Notes under the pieces: generated by a model
Seen by the model: only the letters and a program-made list of their open reading frames with translations
Database searches by the model: none
What the model was told of the DNA's origin: nothing
Position numbers and translations under genes: made by a program
In this document: positions 24,497-38,052 of the stretch, in pieces
Position numbering within the stretch: the stretch's first letter is position 1
How the letters are laid out: every line of letters starts with the position of its first letter
From: Sphagnum magellanicum
Taxonomy: Eukaryota; Streptophyta; Sphagnopsida; Sphagnales; Sphagnaceae
Assembly (NCBI GenBank): GCA_021904315.1
Contig: CM038908.1
Location: 25,750,501 to 25,814,500, forward strand
Length of the DNA stretch: 64,000 nucleotides
Direction of reading: 5' to 3'

Positions 24497-25250
24497 TCAA
24501 AAAAAAAACAGGAAAAAAAAAAAAAAAAAGTTCTTTAGTCTTGACCAGTGATTTTTTTTTAAAGGAATTTTTTGTTTGTAGCCAAAATGGCTGTCATCCA
24601 GATGTAAAAAAAGTGGCAATCATCACCCTAAGAGGATTTAGCCAAATATGGCTATAAACCAGATATGGCGTCCAAATCTTTAATCATCCTTCTATATTTC
24701 AGTTACACGTTGAAAACCAAGTATAAAAATTCTGGCGATTTTTTCCCTGGTGTTGGCAATTGAAATCCTTCAAAATCAATGAATTTTTCGAATTCTTTTC
24801 TTTTTTATTTGTCTTTTCGGCGAAATTTCGCCAATAAAAGAAGCCCGATGTTTATTGTTGACCCTTGGGGAGCGGCCTTTGGGGGCGGCGGGGGAGGGGT
24901 GGGGGAACAGCGCCTTCTCAATTCTTGAAGTTTCCTTGCTTCGGTTGTGTGTGTGTTTGTGAGTAAATTTTTTTTCTAACATTTTTTTGCAGCTTTTATT
25001 AAAATTTTGGGAATTTCTTGGAAATTTTTTTTTTTAAGTGTCAATTCAACTAATTTCGCTAATTTTTTTGGAAAAATTCGTCGAATTTCCAATATCAGCA
25101 ATTTGGGGGGCGGGGGGGAGGGGGGGGGCTTAGTTGGTGGATGGTGGCGAATTCAGCACCCAAAGAGACCTAATAATTGTTGAGCTTGTAGGTCTCCTTG
25201 TTACATGGTGGTGGTCCTACAAATGATAAGGCTTTTGTGATTGGGTTTTG

Positions 25251-25275
25251 CTCTCTCTCTCTCTCTCTCTCTCTC
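25251..25275. repeat. CT microsatellite
   Basis: An uninterrupted run of twelve CT units. Confidence 0.95.
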
Positions 25276-26265
25276 AATAATGCTATTAATTAAAATAGTA
25301 TCATAAATTTTGCACAAATTCTATCACAATAAAAGCCTTGAAAGAAAATAATAAGCTTTTTATAATTTTCTCTCTCTCCCTTTCTCTCTTTCTTAAAGAG
25401 AAATCCAAGAGGGAATGAAATCTTAGAAAGAATGAGAAGATCCTAAAGGAGAATGAAATCTTGGAAAGATATTAATAAAAAGAAGCTACTTAGCAAGTCT
25501 TTTTTTTATAATCTCAAAAAAAAAAAAAAATCTTTAAATTTTACAATTATTCCATAATCTTAATTATATGAGATTATTAGGAACTACTTCATGAATTTTA
25601 TTTTCATAAACCCCAAAAAATATCAATAAGCTCTCACAAATATTTCCATATGATCCTATTCAAAATTATTTAAAATTATTTCAAAAGCCTTATTTTGATC
25701 ATCCTAAAACAACAATTATAAGTTTTCACACATCTTTCCATAACCCACATAATGATAAGCATTTTCTTTTCACAAATCATGGTTAAATAATCCAATTTTT
25801 TCACAATCCAATACATAATGATAAGTATGTTTTCATAAGTCATGTAAAATCATGTTTAAATAATCCTATAATTATTATTATTTTTAAATTTTGACCCATG
25901 GCCCAAACTCAATTTCATAATCTTGAAACAAATGAAAAGCTTTTCATAAGTTTTTCCAATAATGCTAGAAAGTGTGATAAGCTTTTCATACATGTTCAAT
26001 AATGTTTTTTGTAAATTTTATGAGCTAATGCTTCTCCCAAAATCTCCAAAGTTAGGGCAAATGATAAACTTCTTTTTCCACTAACAATTTGATCTAGATT
26101 TGGAGGTTGCTTAATCATGCTTAACATTGGGAGTAGTGATTATGTTGGGGGGCAAATTTTCACATTGTGGTGACAAAACAATTTGGAAAATTTTGGGAAA
26201 AAAATTATTATAAAATTGGAAAAAAAATCTTAAAATTTGGAAAATCTTGCCAAATTTTCGAAATC

Positions 26266-27110
26266 ACAAATTTGGGGGAAAGGTTTTTTTTTTAAAAACT
26301 GAACCCCTACTTGGGAGAGGAAGAGGGGTGAATCTTATCCCAATGTTTAGGATATAATTAACATTTTTGGATGGACCAACTCATGTTACTTTTAAAGGCT
26401 TTTGAAATATCAAAAGGGTGGCTTTTATTAGCTGAAATTTTGATGTGTTTATGGGGATATTACAAATGTAGAAGTGTGAGGCCTCTAGCTAATTAAAGCT
26501 TAAATAAGTTGAAATTTAGTTATATGCAACAAAAAAAAGTTTCATTGAGAGTTGACAAAAGAATTCATTTTTAAAGCAACAAAAGCTAACTCCATTTTCG
26601 AAATGAAAATTTAAGTCCAAACTCCATAGTTTCTATTACAAAAAGTTTATTGCAATGCAACTAAAGACCACAAGATCAAAGGAGACATCACACAACCTTA
26701 CAACTTGTGTTCATAGGACTAATGATTTTCTATGAACATCAAATGGCATTCAAAATTTAAATCAACACCATGTTGTAACCAATATTGAAGGTCACAATCT
26801 TGCTATCACAAATTTTGGGAAAAAGAATTTACTTAAAACAGTTAAAACCCATACTTTTGGGAGAAGAAGAAGGGTTTAATCTTGTCCCATTAGTTAGGAC
26901 ATAATTAACATTTTTGGATGGACCAACTAACATTATTTGTAAAGAATTTTGAAATATCAAAGGGATGGCTTTTACTAATTCAAATTTTGGTGTGATTATG
27001 GCAATATTGCAAATTAAAAAATTTGAGGCCTCTAGTTAGATCAAGTTTAAATAAGACGTTGAAATGTAACTATATCCATTTTTAAAACAACAAAAAATAG
27101 TTACATTTAC
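26266..27110. repeat. Diverged duplication, period ~547 bp
   Basis: Copy 1 (about 26266-26580) and copy 2 (about 26806-27110) share TTTTTGGATGGACCAACT (near 26364 and 26911), GAAATATCAAA, GGCTTTTA and GAGGCCTCTAG in the same order. Identity is about 70-75% by eye. The intervening sequence is not obviously duplicated. Confidence 0.7.
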
Positions 27111-30100
27111 AAAATAAAAATATACGTTGAAATTACACAACCTTTATTATTGGAAGTTTTATGGCAATGCACTTTAAGTGGAACTAAATTCTCTAATGCT
27201 TGAAACAAGGCCTTGATGGGTGATTTTTTCACAAAAGACAACTAATTACATTGATTGAACACCACAAATTAAAAGAAGAAAGCAAATCAACAAGAATTCA
27301 TCAAAGACATGTAAAGCTTTATTAAGAGACACACCGTAGATTAGGGAAGCATACAAAGGAATAAAATAAAGAAAAAAGGAGAAGTGATAAGATGTCAAGT
27401 TGGTTCAAAGTAGCTGTGAAAATCTCTCCATGTCCATGACGGGTACCACCTATGGAAGGTCAACTATATTTATATGTTAAAAACCAATGGCTTGTAATAG
27501 ATCAATCGTGGTGATGGAAGGTGTGTCTTGAAAGGGCAAAAGTCAAGAAATAGCTAAGCCTACGGCTACCACCCGACTTAAGATGGAAGACGCTTGCATC
27601 CTTTGTAATTTGATTGAGACTTTTTAACGAAGAAAATTGATCAAGGTAGAAAGATGAGGGCCTTCTCCCCTTCAAGCTCCAAATGGCATTGGCACAGTCA
27701 TGTAAAAACACATTGCCATGTTTGTGTAAGCAACCAAATACCTCAATTGCTAAGGGGAGGAATTGATTAGCGGGGTGTCGGTTGTGATAGCTCCTTTCAT
27801 TGGCTTGAACTACATCAAAGCCAACAAATCCTTGAGTTGCGCAAAATCAAGGAAGTAAATCCGCTCACATTCAATTGGCAATGACAACTTTGGCTAAAGT
27901 GTGAATGTCATTTTTGGTAAGCACAATTTCGACTTGTCAATAAGAGAAGTTGAATGTGGTTGAAGGAAACGCATGTAATTGTTTTCATCCCACATGGAAA
28001 TTAGCATCTCACGTAATGGCAGCAAAGGTGTCATGAATTGCATCATGGGCTCTTGTGCGTTCATTGCCATGAGCACAACATAAGAGGTGGATCCCATAGG
28101 GTCGATGGGATGTGTGCACACACATCAAAGGATGCCTATAATTGAAGGATGGGGTAGTCTAAGTCACATACGAAATGTTGTGCAAAAAACTAGGGAACAT
28201 AATCAAAAGGTTGGGAAAATTGGTTAAACTATAAACCAAACACTTGCCCCTGGGCCAAAATAGGATAAAATTCTGGCACAATGGGCTTCAAATGTCCCAT
28301 CAGAAAGCATGTTGGAAAGGGTATGATGGTGTAGATGCTTTGAAATGGAATCTTGAAGTTGAACCATTTGTTGCCCAATGGGTTATTCAAATGGAGGAAA
28401 ACATGCACAAGCTGGGGGTGAGAGAAGATCACATGTTGTTTTGAGGTGTTGTTGGAAAGGAAATGTGTTGTTGTCAACTCATGTTAAAACTTCAAGAAGG
28501 AAGGGACGTTTATCAACCATAAACTTAATAGCTATGATTGAAACGACAAGGGCCCAACTCCCTAAATAGGTTATCGGGGCAATGGTGGATGTCAATATGA
28601 GCTCGACGCCACCAAATGTTATTGGAGGGATGTTTGTTTACAAGCTAAAGGTCATTATGGGCTATCAAAGGATCATGGACCCAAAAATGCATCCAAAATT
28701 TTTATGGAAGGAAAAATCAAAGGAAATAAGGGATTTTATGAAGGTGGAAGATGGAAGTGTGCATCATAAAAAATACAATGGGCATTACACGAAACAACGA
28801 ATTAAAATTCCAAAGGCAACCTGAACATCACCCGTTCTAAAGAGAAGGTCCACATGTCAAGCATCCTCTTGTAGGGCATTTTTTATGAAAGATGATGTGA
28901 AAATTAAGGTGCGCAATAGAACCCCCAAGACTCTAATTCCTTCAGATGAGGTGATAAATTGGGATGGGGTGTTGAAGTCTGGTGGTAAGCTAGAAGGTGA
29001 CTATGCAATGCATTTTTGAGGTTGGATAGAAAAACTTATCGCACGAAGTTCGATCTAAAAATGTTCATAGGCGAATGATACAATTAAAAAGGGACCTATA
29101 ATGTGAATGTCATTTACAATGGATGGAAATAGACAAAAAGGGAAATGATTAACTATAGAACATAAAGCCTTAAAATGGGTTAAAGCGAATAGTACCCCCC
29201 CCTAAAAGATCACCTTAACAAGTCCTCATGGCAGATGTGATGATTATGACATCACCTTCACAATTATGATGACTATAAAACAAAGGAGATTCAAATGCAT
29301 AAAATGCATGAACAAAAGGGATGAGTTGTATGATGTCCCCACATGTTACACGAAGTTCTTGAAATATGACCCCTCTTAACTTTAAATTGAAGGCATTTTC
29401 CACATCTAGTTAAAAAACAACCTAGTCAGGGTGAAGGTTTAAGGTACACTTAATGTCATGGATTACTACTTCACAACCACCCTTAGTTACAACTCCAAAT
29501 TGGTGTGGGGAAAAATATGTTGCAAAAGCTTCATGGAATTAAAAACGTAAAGCATGGTTTATGAATTGATATAATGTTTCCCACTACAATGAGATGAACT
29601 CCATATGAAAGCTTGGTCGTGGCTAAAAGGCAAATAGCTCCAAGGATGCATGTAATTTGGGGTGAAATGTGACCATGTGTAATATGAAAACAAAGTTGGG
29701 ATAACTGAAGGAATCCACTCCCTATATCTTCAAGGTGAAAACAATCCCAAAAATGCTCAAAAACCATCCCAAAAACCATTTACCAATAAATGCAACATGT
29801 GTTAAAACACCAACTTGAAGAAATCAGAAGAAAGTTCAAAATCTTAATATGGCTCGTAGTTTTCGATGAAAAGTAAGAAGTAGCCATGTGATTCAAGGTG
29901 TAGTGTGGTGAGAGCTAAAATGGTGTCAGAAGAGGTGGGTGCAGGAAAAAATGGTGTCAAAGCGCAAATTGCCTAAGAATATTCCCCTACATGGCCAAAG
30001 GCTAAAAAAGAATTATAAATTAGGTCCTAAGGCAAATAAAAGACTTTCATATCTATAATTAAGGTTCAATGTTAAATAATACCCTCAACATTAAATAATT

Positions 30101-33100
30101 TCGAAAAGTGAAAGTTGAAAAAAATAATTAAAAAATGAACATGTCGAAAAATATGATACTTGAACCTTTGTATTAAAGAGATTGCCCTTTCCCGTGAGTC
30201 TATCTTCTTTTCTTTTGAAAAGTTTGTCCATATCTTATATTTAAAGACCAATTTTCAAGATCTTAGAAAACTAAACATGGGGTTGGTTGGTTTTTTTGTT
30301 GAAAAAATAAATTATTTTTACAATGTTTGTGAAATGCTAATCAAGGTCATTGAGAATCAAAACAAAAGAAGAGAGAAAAGAAATAAAAGAAATGTTTAAA
30401 GAAGAAATGTCATGGCATGTCCTTAACACTACCCAACATTCCTAACATCTCCCCATTATCAACCAAAGAAAAGAATTTCTAGCTTCCCCCAACATTTTCC
30501 TAATTTTCTTCAATCCCCTTCATCATCTCCTTGGTATTGTTTAGCACCCAGCTATCGTTGCCCCATTGTTGCCCTAAAACAAATCTCAACTCAATTTATT
30601 AACGTATAGATTTCTAAGTCTTGAATTGTGGTTGTAGCTATGAGCTCCACATAAAGTCAATCTAGATAATGTTTTACCATAAAACCATTTATAAAAGGAT
30701 TTACCAACTAGGATATTATCTTATCTAAATATCTCACATTTTAAATTGCCTTTAAATTTTATATTACAAACAAGGCAACTTTCACAACTCCATGTTAATC
30801 TCATGATTGGCAAACCTTGGCCTTCTTCCATTCTTCAAATATGATGTCATATATGGGAAGTTTTCTGAGATGAAAAAAAGTTGTGAAAATATGCCCACAA
30901 CAATTAAGAAATGTTCACACAATTAGTTCCTTCATTTTGATGCTATAAATGAAAGGGTTGAAAATGTGCTTTGATGTTCAACATTCCCCAAATTTTGAAT
31001 TGTAACAATCTTTGTTAATGTGAAAAAATTTACAAAAAATCCTCAATACTCAAAAAATACACCAAATTCATCATATCTATTTCACATGTGATTACACATA
31101 ATTTGAATCATATTTGTGAACCATGTGAAAAGTTTGATAATTTTCTTTCCACAAGTGGGGTTTTTCCAAGGCATTGATCATAAGTATGTTGTAAATACAA
31201 ATTTTGACAAACAATAATATAATCCATTTCAAACATTTATTAAAATGATTAATGAAACCAAACTGTAATGAAGTCTAAGATGAAAAGTGAACTTTATTAT
31301 ATTTGTATATGTTATAAATATACCCATAATTCTTTGAATTTAAATGATTTTTTTCACATATTATTATACAACATTTTGTTATGTGAGAATCATAATTATA
31401 AGGCTCAAACACTAAAAATTAAATGCAACACATTTTTAAAGTAATTATATGAACCCAAAAGGGCCTAAATCGGGGTCATATTTAGTCACTCCAAATCATT
31501 TGGAATGAAATTTAATGTTGATACTTTTATTTTATATAATACTTGAACCATTTTACCTTCCATCCACCCACTTGAAAGTAAATTGAAAACCTAAAACTTA
31601 ACTTAAAATGTTAAGATGCCATAAGCACAAAATGAGAAGGGCTTGCAAATAAATGTCCAATGTTCAACGCCATTGCCGTTACATATTAAAACATTCATGA
31701 TTACTTTAATAAGTTGTTCATAAATCCACCTTTAATCGCACATTATTAAAAAATCAAAATTTATAAATGAGTCTTATAATGCAAAACGTAAACATACATT
31801 GAAATCCATGACTAGTTATGAATTGTCATAACCTCATCACATTTTAATATAAGAAAGTGTAAATCATTAATAAGTTCTTTTGTTTTTGTTCAATACTTGA
31901 TTATATACATATACTTTGCCATATCCACTTTCCAAGTCTTTGAAAGTAGAAAAGAATTCAACACATGGGTTTTGAAAATCAATTTTGGGTGGGTATGTGG
32001 TTGGAATGGGTTTTTGAAATTTTGACCTTCATCTATTATATATATATATAGAAAACATTAATGGATACCTAAAAAAAGTTTAGTGCAAAAAATAATGTTT
32101 ACTTCATTGGTTTTTATGTAAACCACACCCAAAGGAGAACTCCTCATACATGCCTAAAAACATTGTTTTATGGCAATCATTCACCAAGTTGACATAAGCC
32201 TTCTCCTTATGAACACTTTCACAACTAAAACAATGTTAGATTCATAAGTTTGATTGCATACAAGTTTGCACACAAGTCTTAACAAAAGTATATGAATGTG
32301 AAAGAACAAAATTGAACAATGAAACTAATGTTCTACCGATGATCTCTTAACTACTTAAAGGGAAAGTCAATGAATTATCCATTGCTTTCATATAGGTAAA
32401 AATAATAATATATCAATCTTTTAATGTAAAAGTATTTTTGAACACAATTCCACCAATCAATTTCAAAAATATTTTTTGACTTACTTTTAGTACACTAAAG
32501 TTTTCCAAACTTTGTATACAACATATTATAAATTCAATATTGTGCACCATGATGGTTTAACAACGATTGAAAAGGTTTAGAGTCTACTTTTTTGCATTTA
32601 TGTGTAAAAATATGATTGCAACTACTCATATCTACTTTTGTTGGATACTTGATCATGCTTTCACCCATTTATCGTATTATTTCTTATATTAAAGTTTTTG
32701 GTCACATTTGAAATCAAGTTAATTGATTTTTATTTGTGCCTAACACAAAATAATTATATTATATTATCCACCTAATCCATAAATTTGAATTTAAAATTAG
32801 TATTTGTATCATAGAAGTTTAATAATGAAGACATATTTTTCATTGCATTAGTATAAATTGAATAGGATTTTGTTTAGGTTTTCATATTAAGAAGATTATT
32901 TTATATTAGATACCATGCATAATCAAATTGATGAATAAAAATGTTTTAAACAAATTAATGCATTTTAACTAATTGCTTACTATTGGAAATTTCTTAGTAC
33001 ACACAACAATAGTAATCTAGGTTAAATGCATCACATTCCATATGAAGCGCCATAGATTGATAATAATATTATTTAATGGGTCACATCTAGGATCTACATA

Positions 33101-33494
33101 TTGATGAAACACACCTTGGAAATGAAAACATTATTAGGTCAAAAGAAAATTTCCATCATGCCAATTCTAATTGACATTAAAGTTTTTTTTTTGTGTGGAC
33201 TATTACAAATATACAAACACAAATTGTTAAAGGGATGGAACAATATAAAATTAAAATTTGAATTTTCATATTATGATTTAAATAATAAGCAATAGGACAC
33301 ATCAAGTAAAATATCCATTTTTAGTTTATATAATATGCAATTTACAAAATAGATCCTCCCAAATTATTTCAACAATTTAAGCAACTACATCAATCAATCA
33401 CATGGATTCACCCACAATCACATGAGGATTTGAATACAATTTTAGCACTACTCAAATGTTACAAATGCCGATTCAAACTAGAATGAACCAATAG

Positions 33495-33690
33495 CCACCA
33501 CAAGTGCACTATTCATTGGGAGCCTATTATGACTTTGTTGTGGGTGAATCCCAAGTGAGTTAACATCAACTTTCACCTTGGTAACCTATCATGTAAAGGA
33601 TAGGTAGAAATAGGTAGGTAAGTAGATGGGTAGGACCCTAGGATAATAAACTTGGCTATTAAGTAAACATATACATGTAGGTGGTTAGTA
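33495..33690 (+). repeat. Dispersed repeat related to the interior of the 4373-4743 MITE
   Basis: It shares with 4402-4600, in order, a GTGCAC(C/T)AT start, TTGTGG(A/G)TGAA, GAGTTAA(T/C)AT, TTTCACCTTGGT(G/A)AC and a GTAGGTA-rich tail. Clear terminal inverted repeats are not visible here, so this is a decayed or truncated copy. Confidence 0.55.
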
Positions 33691-33818
33691 CCAATGTTGG
33701 GCAAGTACATATATTTTTTGATTAATATATAACATTATAAAGGTTATGGTATGACCACTGAACTATTAAAATATTTGATTATGAATTATGGGGTCAATAC
33801 TTTGTTAGATGGGTGTAA

Positions 33819-33822
<4 letters not shown>

Positions 33823-33850
<28 letters not shown>
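33823..33850. repeat. AT microsatellite
   Basis: An uninterrupted TA dinucleotide run of 28 bases. Confidence 0.95.
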
Positions 33851-33853
<3 letters not shown>

Positions 33854-33904
33854 TAACAAGTATGAGGATATGCTAAGTTATTTCCAATATTCATTATCAA
33901 TTGC

Positions 33905-34230
33905 TCTCCCTTCTGGTACAAGTTCTTTTAGTTGAATTCATGTTGTTTTTAAGCGTAAAAGAATAATAACAACATTGGATTTTCATAGTGTACTCATATA
34001 TAGTTGAATAATTTTCTCTCCATTATTTTTGCTAAAAAATGAAATCAAAATTTTATGTTCTTCCATCCACATCAAATTTTTGATAAAAAAAAGGTTCTTT
34101 TAATTGAATTCATGTTGTTATTGAAACATAAATGAATATTCATGTATTGTTGAACACCAGCACTAGATTTCGAAAATATATTCTATTATAGTTGAAAGTT
34201 ATATATTTATTTTAAAATGTTTTTGTGTCT
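33905..34230. repeat. Diverged tandem duplication, period ~172 bp
   Basis: TTGAATTCATGTTGTT recurs at about 33932 and 34104, each preceded by GTTCTTTTA and followed by a parallel AT-rich stretch containing TAGTTGAA or TTGTTGAA. Confidence 0.5.
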
Positions 34231-37226
34231 AATAGTGTGAGAAAATGAGACCATAAAATGGGTGTATTGACTCAAGGGTTGATATATGTTTAATAGAAAT
34301 TTGAATCCATAGGTGATCTATGAAAACAATATTTTTCACATAAGGTATTCTAAGGAGAAATTTTTTAAATGTAAATTGTTGTCCAAAATTCATTTTCAAT
34401 ACCTATTGTTACATGTCTTCATGTTATTTATATTCATACCATAACAATATGTAAAGTGTTTCCAATTTTTTCATGCCTATACCATTATGGTATTAAAATT
34501 AATTTTAAAAAATAACATTACTTACTTGGTATGCAAGAAAATATTTTCTTGTCCAACATTGGTTAGTACATAGGTGAGAGCTTGTGGGTTGCTAAAGTAG
34601 TTCTAGTAGTTGCTAGAAAAGGTTGTTATTATCACCTCCCTTCCACTTCCTTTGGTTCAAATAATCAAAACAATGTAAAAGAATAATTGCCAAAAAATTG
34701 TTAAGAAATAATTGTTTTGTAAAATATTTTGGCTTGCTTGATGCAAAATGACAAAATATTATGTAAATGAAAGGTCTTCAAGGCTATTTTATGAATGAGC
34801 ATCCATATATAATTAATCATCCACCTCCTATAATGTCACTATAAGTTTTGCAAGAATCATGATGGAACAACAAGCTTGAATTTTCAAATTTTGATAACAT
34901 GTGGCATATAGATTTGACCCTAAATAACATTTTGGTAGCTAATGGAATTTCGATTAAGTAATTTATGGGTGCAATCACAACCAAACAAGCCAAAAAGGAT
35001 GGTGGACGATGAAGAAAAATAGTCACAATTGAAGAAATATTTGTGTTTTATCATTTAAAACCCTGACAATTAAAATAACTTGTTCCTTTCTCATTCATAT
35101 GAATGTCAATGAATTCAAACCAAGAATTTATTTGATAAAATTTAAAGTTAAAGTTTTGATTTAAGCCCTTTGAAAATAAACACCTATTGTGTTAGAAGGA
35201 ATCAATTTTGTAAATGACTATCAAAAGAACTCATATAATAAAACAAAACTGATGGGAAAAAAATTAAAAAGCTAAAAACCTATTAGCCACATTCAAAAAA
35301 CACCCATACTCTAAAATATATGGAAATCTAAAACTTTAAAAATTCAGAAAACTTTCCAAAATTGATCCAAAATCCTTTATGAGTGCCAGTAAAGTAAAGT
35401 AAACAATTTTTACTCTTTATCATAGAAAAAAAGAAGTAGCCATAAACAAGTTTTAAGGTATTGAAAGTAATTTAAAAAAAAAATCTAATGATCAATATGA
35501 GGATAATCTTTAATTTTATCACAACGATGTTTAATTAATCACATATTTAATATGCATTCAAGTAGATTTTTAAAAAAAATTGTACTATTAAAAATATTTT
35601 AAGTTGTCCAAACTTGTACAAGTAGGTGAAAGTAGATGAATTTTTTGCATTTTTTCATTTTTAACATGATGTAACTTTAAAATGTAATTGTAAATTCTCC
35701 ATGTTTAAATACTATAGTAGAATACATCAAACTTTTAATGGAAAAATATGTTTAAACTCAATTTGATTTATCATTTTCAAACATACTTGTTATCTACTTT
35801 TATTGTGTCAAAGTTTCTCAAATTTTGTAATCACTTCCCTATAAACTCAAAGAAAAACACTATGCTTTTATTATGTTATTTTCAATTATTTTCAATCTAC
35901 AATCTTCTACTTGTGTCAAAAATTAAATCATCCTTTAATTATCTTTTTTTAACTATAAATATATAATCTTTCACCTTTACCACATATAAATGGGGTATAA
36001 TGTACATGATGTGTTAAAAAAAGCTGCAACTTATTATATAAAAAAACATAAAATTTTTTAAAAATAAAATTTTGGCTATGATTTACAATTTTTATCATTT
36101 AACAAAAAATTCTGATTTTACAACGAATCGACACACTTTCATATTTTCATATTTATTCAAAAATTATAAATAAAAAAACATGTCATGTAGTTGGACAATT
36201 ATAGGCATTTATTGCAACAATTTGCAAAAAAATTGTTAAAAAATCATTTGTATGAAAAAATTATTTTCAAGCAAAAAGATATGCGATCCTATTCTAAAAT
36301 AACATTATTGGCTTGTTTAATCTTGTTTGCACCTTTATGCAATGTTTTTTCCAATTCCATCCTCGTTAACTCCTCACATCTTTCTTATGGGTTTTGCTAC
36401 TCGTCTTTGGACAACTTTTGGAACCAAAGACCAAATTGCCATGTATGGATATATTTTTTCTAGTTACTTTCAAAGAAATGATGGCCACAACCCCAATAGC
36501 CTTTTTCAATAATTGAGCTCAAAGTTTTTAGTGCAAAATAAGGCTTCCTTTTGGATTGTTAAACATATTCATGACACTCCTTATATTTTGGCTATGAATC
36601 AATAATGTTTTCAACTATTTTATGAACTTATTTTGGTCTTCCTTACCATGCAATTGTTGGTTAATCCCAATGTGTGCATATCATCATGCATATATTCATC
36701 TTTGGTGCATTCATGGTGGCAAATCTGCTCATTGTGTTTATGATTTGTTATTGGATCATGCTTTTAAGGAAGGATTATACATTCACTTGAGTTTACAACA
36801 CCTAAATGTCAAAAATAGCTTGGACCTTTCAAACAAAATCAAGTCAAGAACACACTCACATATAATACCTAGTAAATAATTTACAACTAATTTAAAGGAT
36901 TAATTTTTTTTAACAAAAGATAAAAGCAAGCTATGGTGACCCTTTTTTGGGCCTTTTAAAGTCTAGTGTTATAGTATACACTTCTCAAAACATGATGCAT
37001 TTAATTTTGGGTTTAACTTTTGGTGTTTGAGCCTTAGCAATATAATTTTCACAAAGCTAATATTATGTTTGTTTTTCATTTGAATTCAAAGAAACATGGG
37101 TACATTTATGACATACACAAAATAACAAAGCCCATTTCTCATTTTTAGGTTCTTGATTTCATTAATCATCCAAATAAGTGTTTGAGATGAATATTATGCA
37201 TCGGTCCAACTCACATTGGTTGTCAC

Positions 37227-38044
37227 TAGTGTTGTGCATGTAAGTGTCAATAGCCATATATATCACTTGTAAATCATTTACACTTACACATTCAATTTTT
37301 TTACACTTACACTTACACAAGGGCCAGTGTAAATATTTGTCAAATACACTTACACCACCCTGTGTAAATGATTTGGGGCGTGTAAATGTCAATACTAAAA
37401 TTATTTGTAAAGTCACCCTGTCTTTGGGCCTCCTTTCACCCCAAACCCTTCTTTCAGGGGTATCCATAAATAATGAAAATTTATTAAATCTGGGAATGAA
37501 ATGCTGAAAATCAGCATGTAATGCACAAGGTTCAAGACTAATTATAGTAGCTTTACAAGTAGAAGCAGTGAAAATATGTGCAGCAACAGTGGAGGTGCTA
37601 AAGAAAAAGGAAAGACAGGGTGAAACTCAATTCATCACAAAAATTGAAGTCCCCCCCTCCCTTGAATGCTAATGTTTTTTATTATTTGAATCTCACCCTA
37701 TTGGTGATCAAACTCAGGGTTCTAGTGTTGTTTTTCTTATTTTATAGATAATTTAATTATATATCCTTAATGACCAGACCTTCTTGCAAAGTCATATGAA
37801 TTAGTTGTGCGGTTTTTTTTTGGTTGTTGCAATGGGCCATTTAGCTGGCTTATTTTTTAAAACATTATGAAATATCCCTTCCTCAAGTAAAAATCATATT
37901 TTTTACATTGTTATATATTTATATTTTTTTATCAGACTGTGTAAAATTATATAAATATATTTATTTTTACACTTACATGTTTTGTATTCTACATTTACAC
38001 TTACACAAAGTGTAAGACCCAAACCATTTACATGCACAACACTA
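37227..38044. mobile_element. hAT-like non-autonomous transposon (818 bp)
   Basis: The ends are inverted: TAGTGTTGTGCATGTAAGTG at 37227 and its complement ending in CATGCACAACACTA at 38044, matching over about 20 bp. The flanks are GTTGTCAC (37219-37226) and CTTGTCAC (38045-38052), an 8-bp duplication with one mismatch. An 8-bp duplication with ends starting YAGNG is the hAT pattern. Several TTTACACTTACAC and GTGTAAATG words near both ends fit the subterminal repeats that hAT transposases bind. There is no transposase frame, so any movement would need one supplied in trans. Part of the interior (37404-37650) is shared with 45370-45650. Confidence 0.75.
37404..37650 (+). repeat. Dispersed repeat carried inside the hAT-like element
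   Basis: This segment matches the reverse complement of 45370-45650 in order: TGTAAAGTCACC, GGGCCT(C/G)CTTTCACCCC, GGTATCC, AAATTTATTAAATCT, GAAATGCTGAAA, TGCACAAGGTTC, AGCAGTGAAAATAT, AAGAAAAAGGAAA. It could be a repeat captured by, or inserted into, the transposon. Confidence 0.7.
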
Positions 38045-38052
38045 CTTGTCAC

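Larger units (their letters stand above)
24531..37218. other. Long AT-rich intergenic block, no gene seen
   Basis: Twelve kilobases without a credible coding frame. Short frames around 27.5-29.8 kb and 36.2-36.9 kb show no conserved family and are broken by stops. They may be decayed mobile-element remnants. Identified contents are a CT microsatellite (25251-25275), a diverged 547-bp-period duplication (26266-27110), a dispersed repeat at 33495-33690, an AT microsatellite (33823-33850) and a 172-bp-period duplication (33905-34230). Confidence 0.6.
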
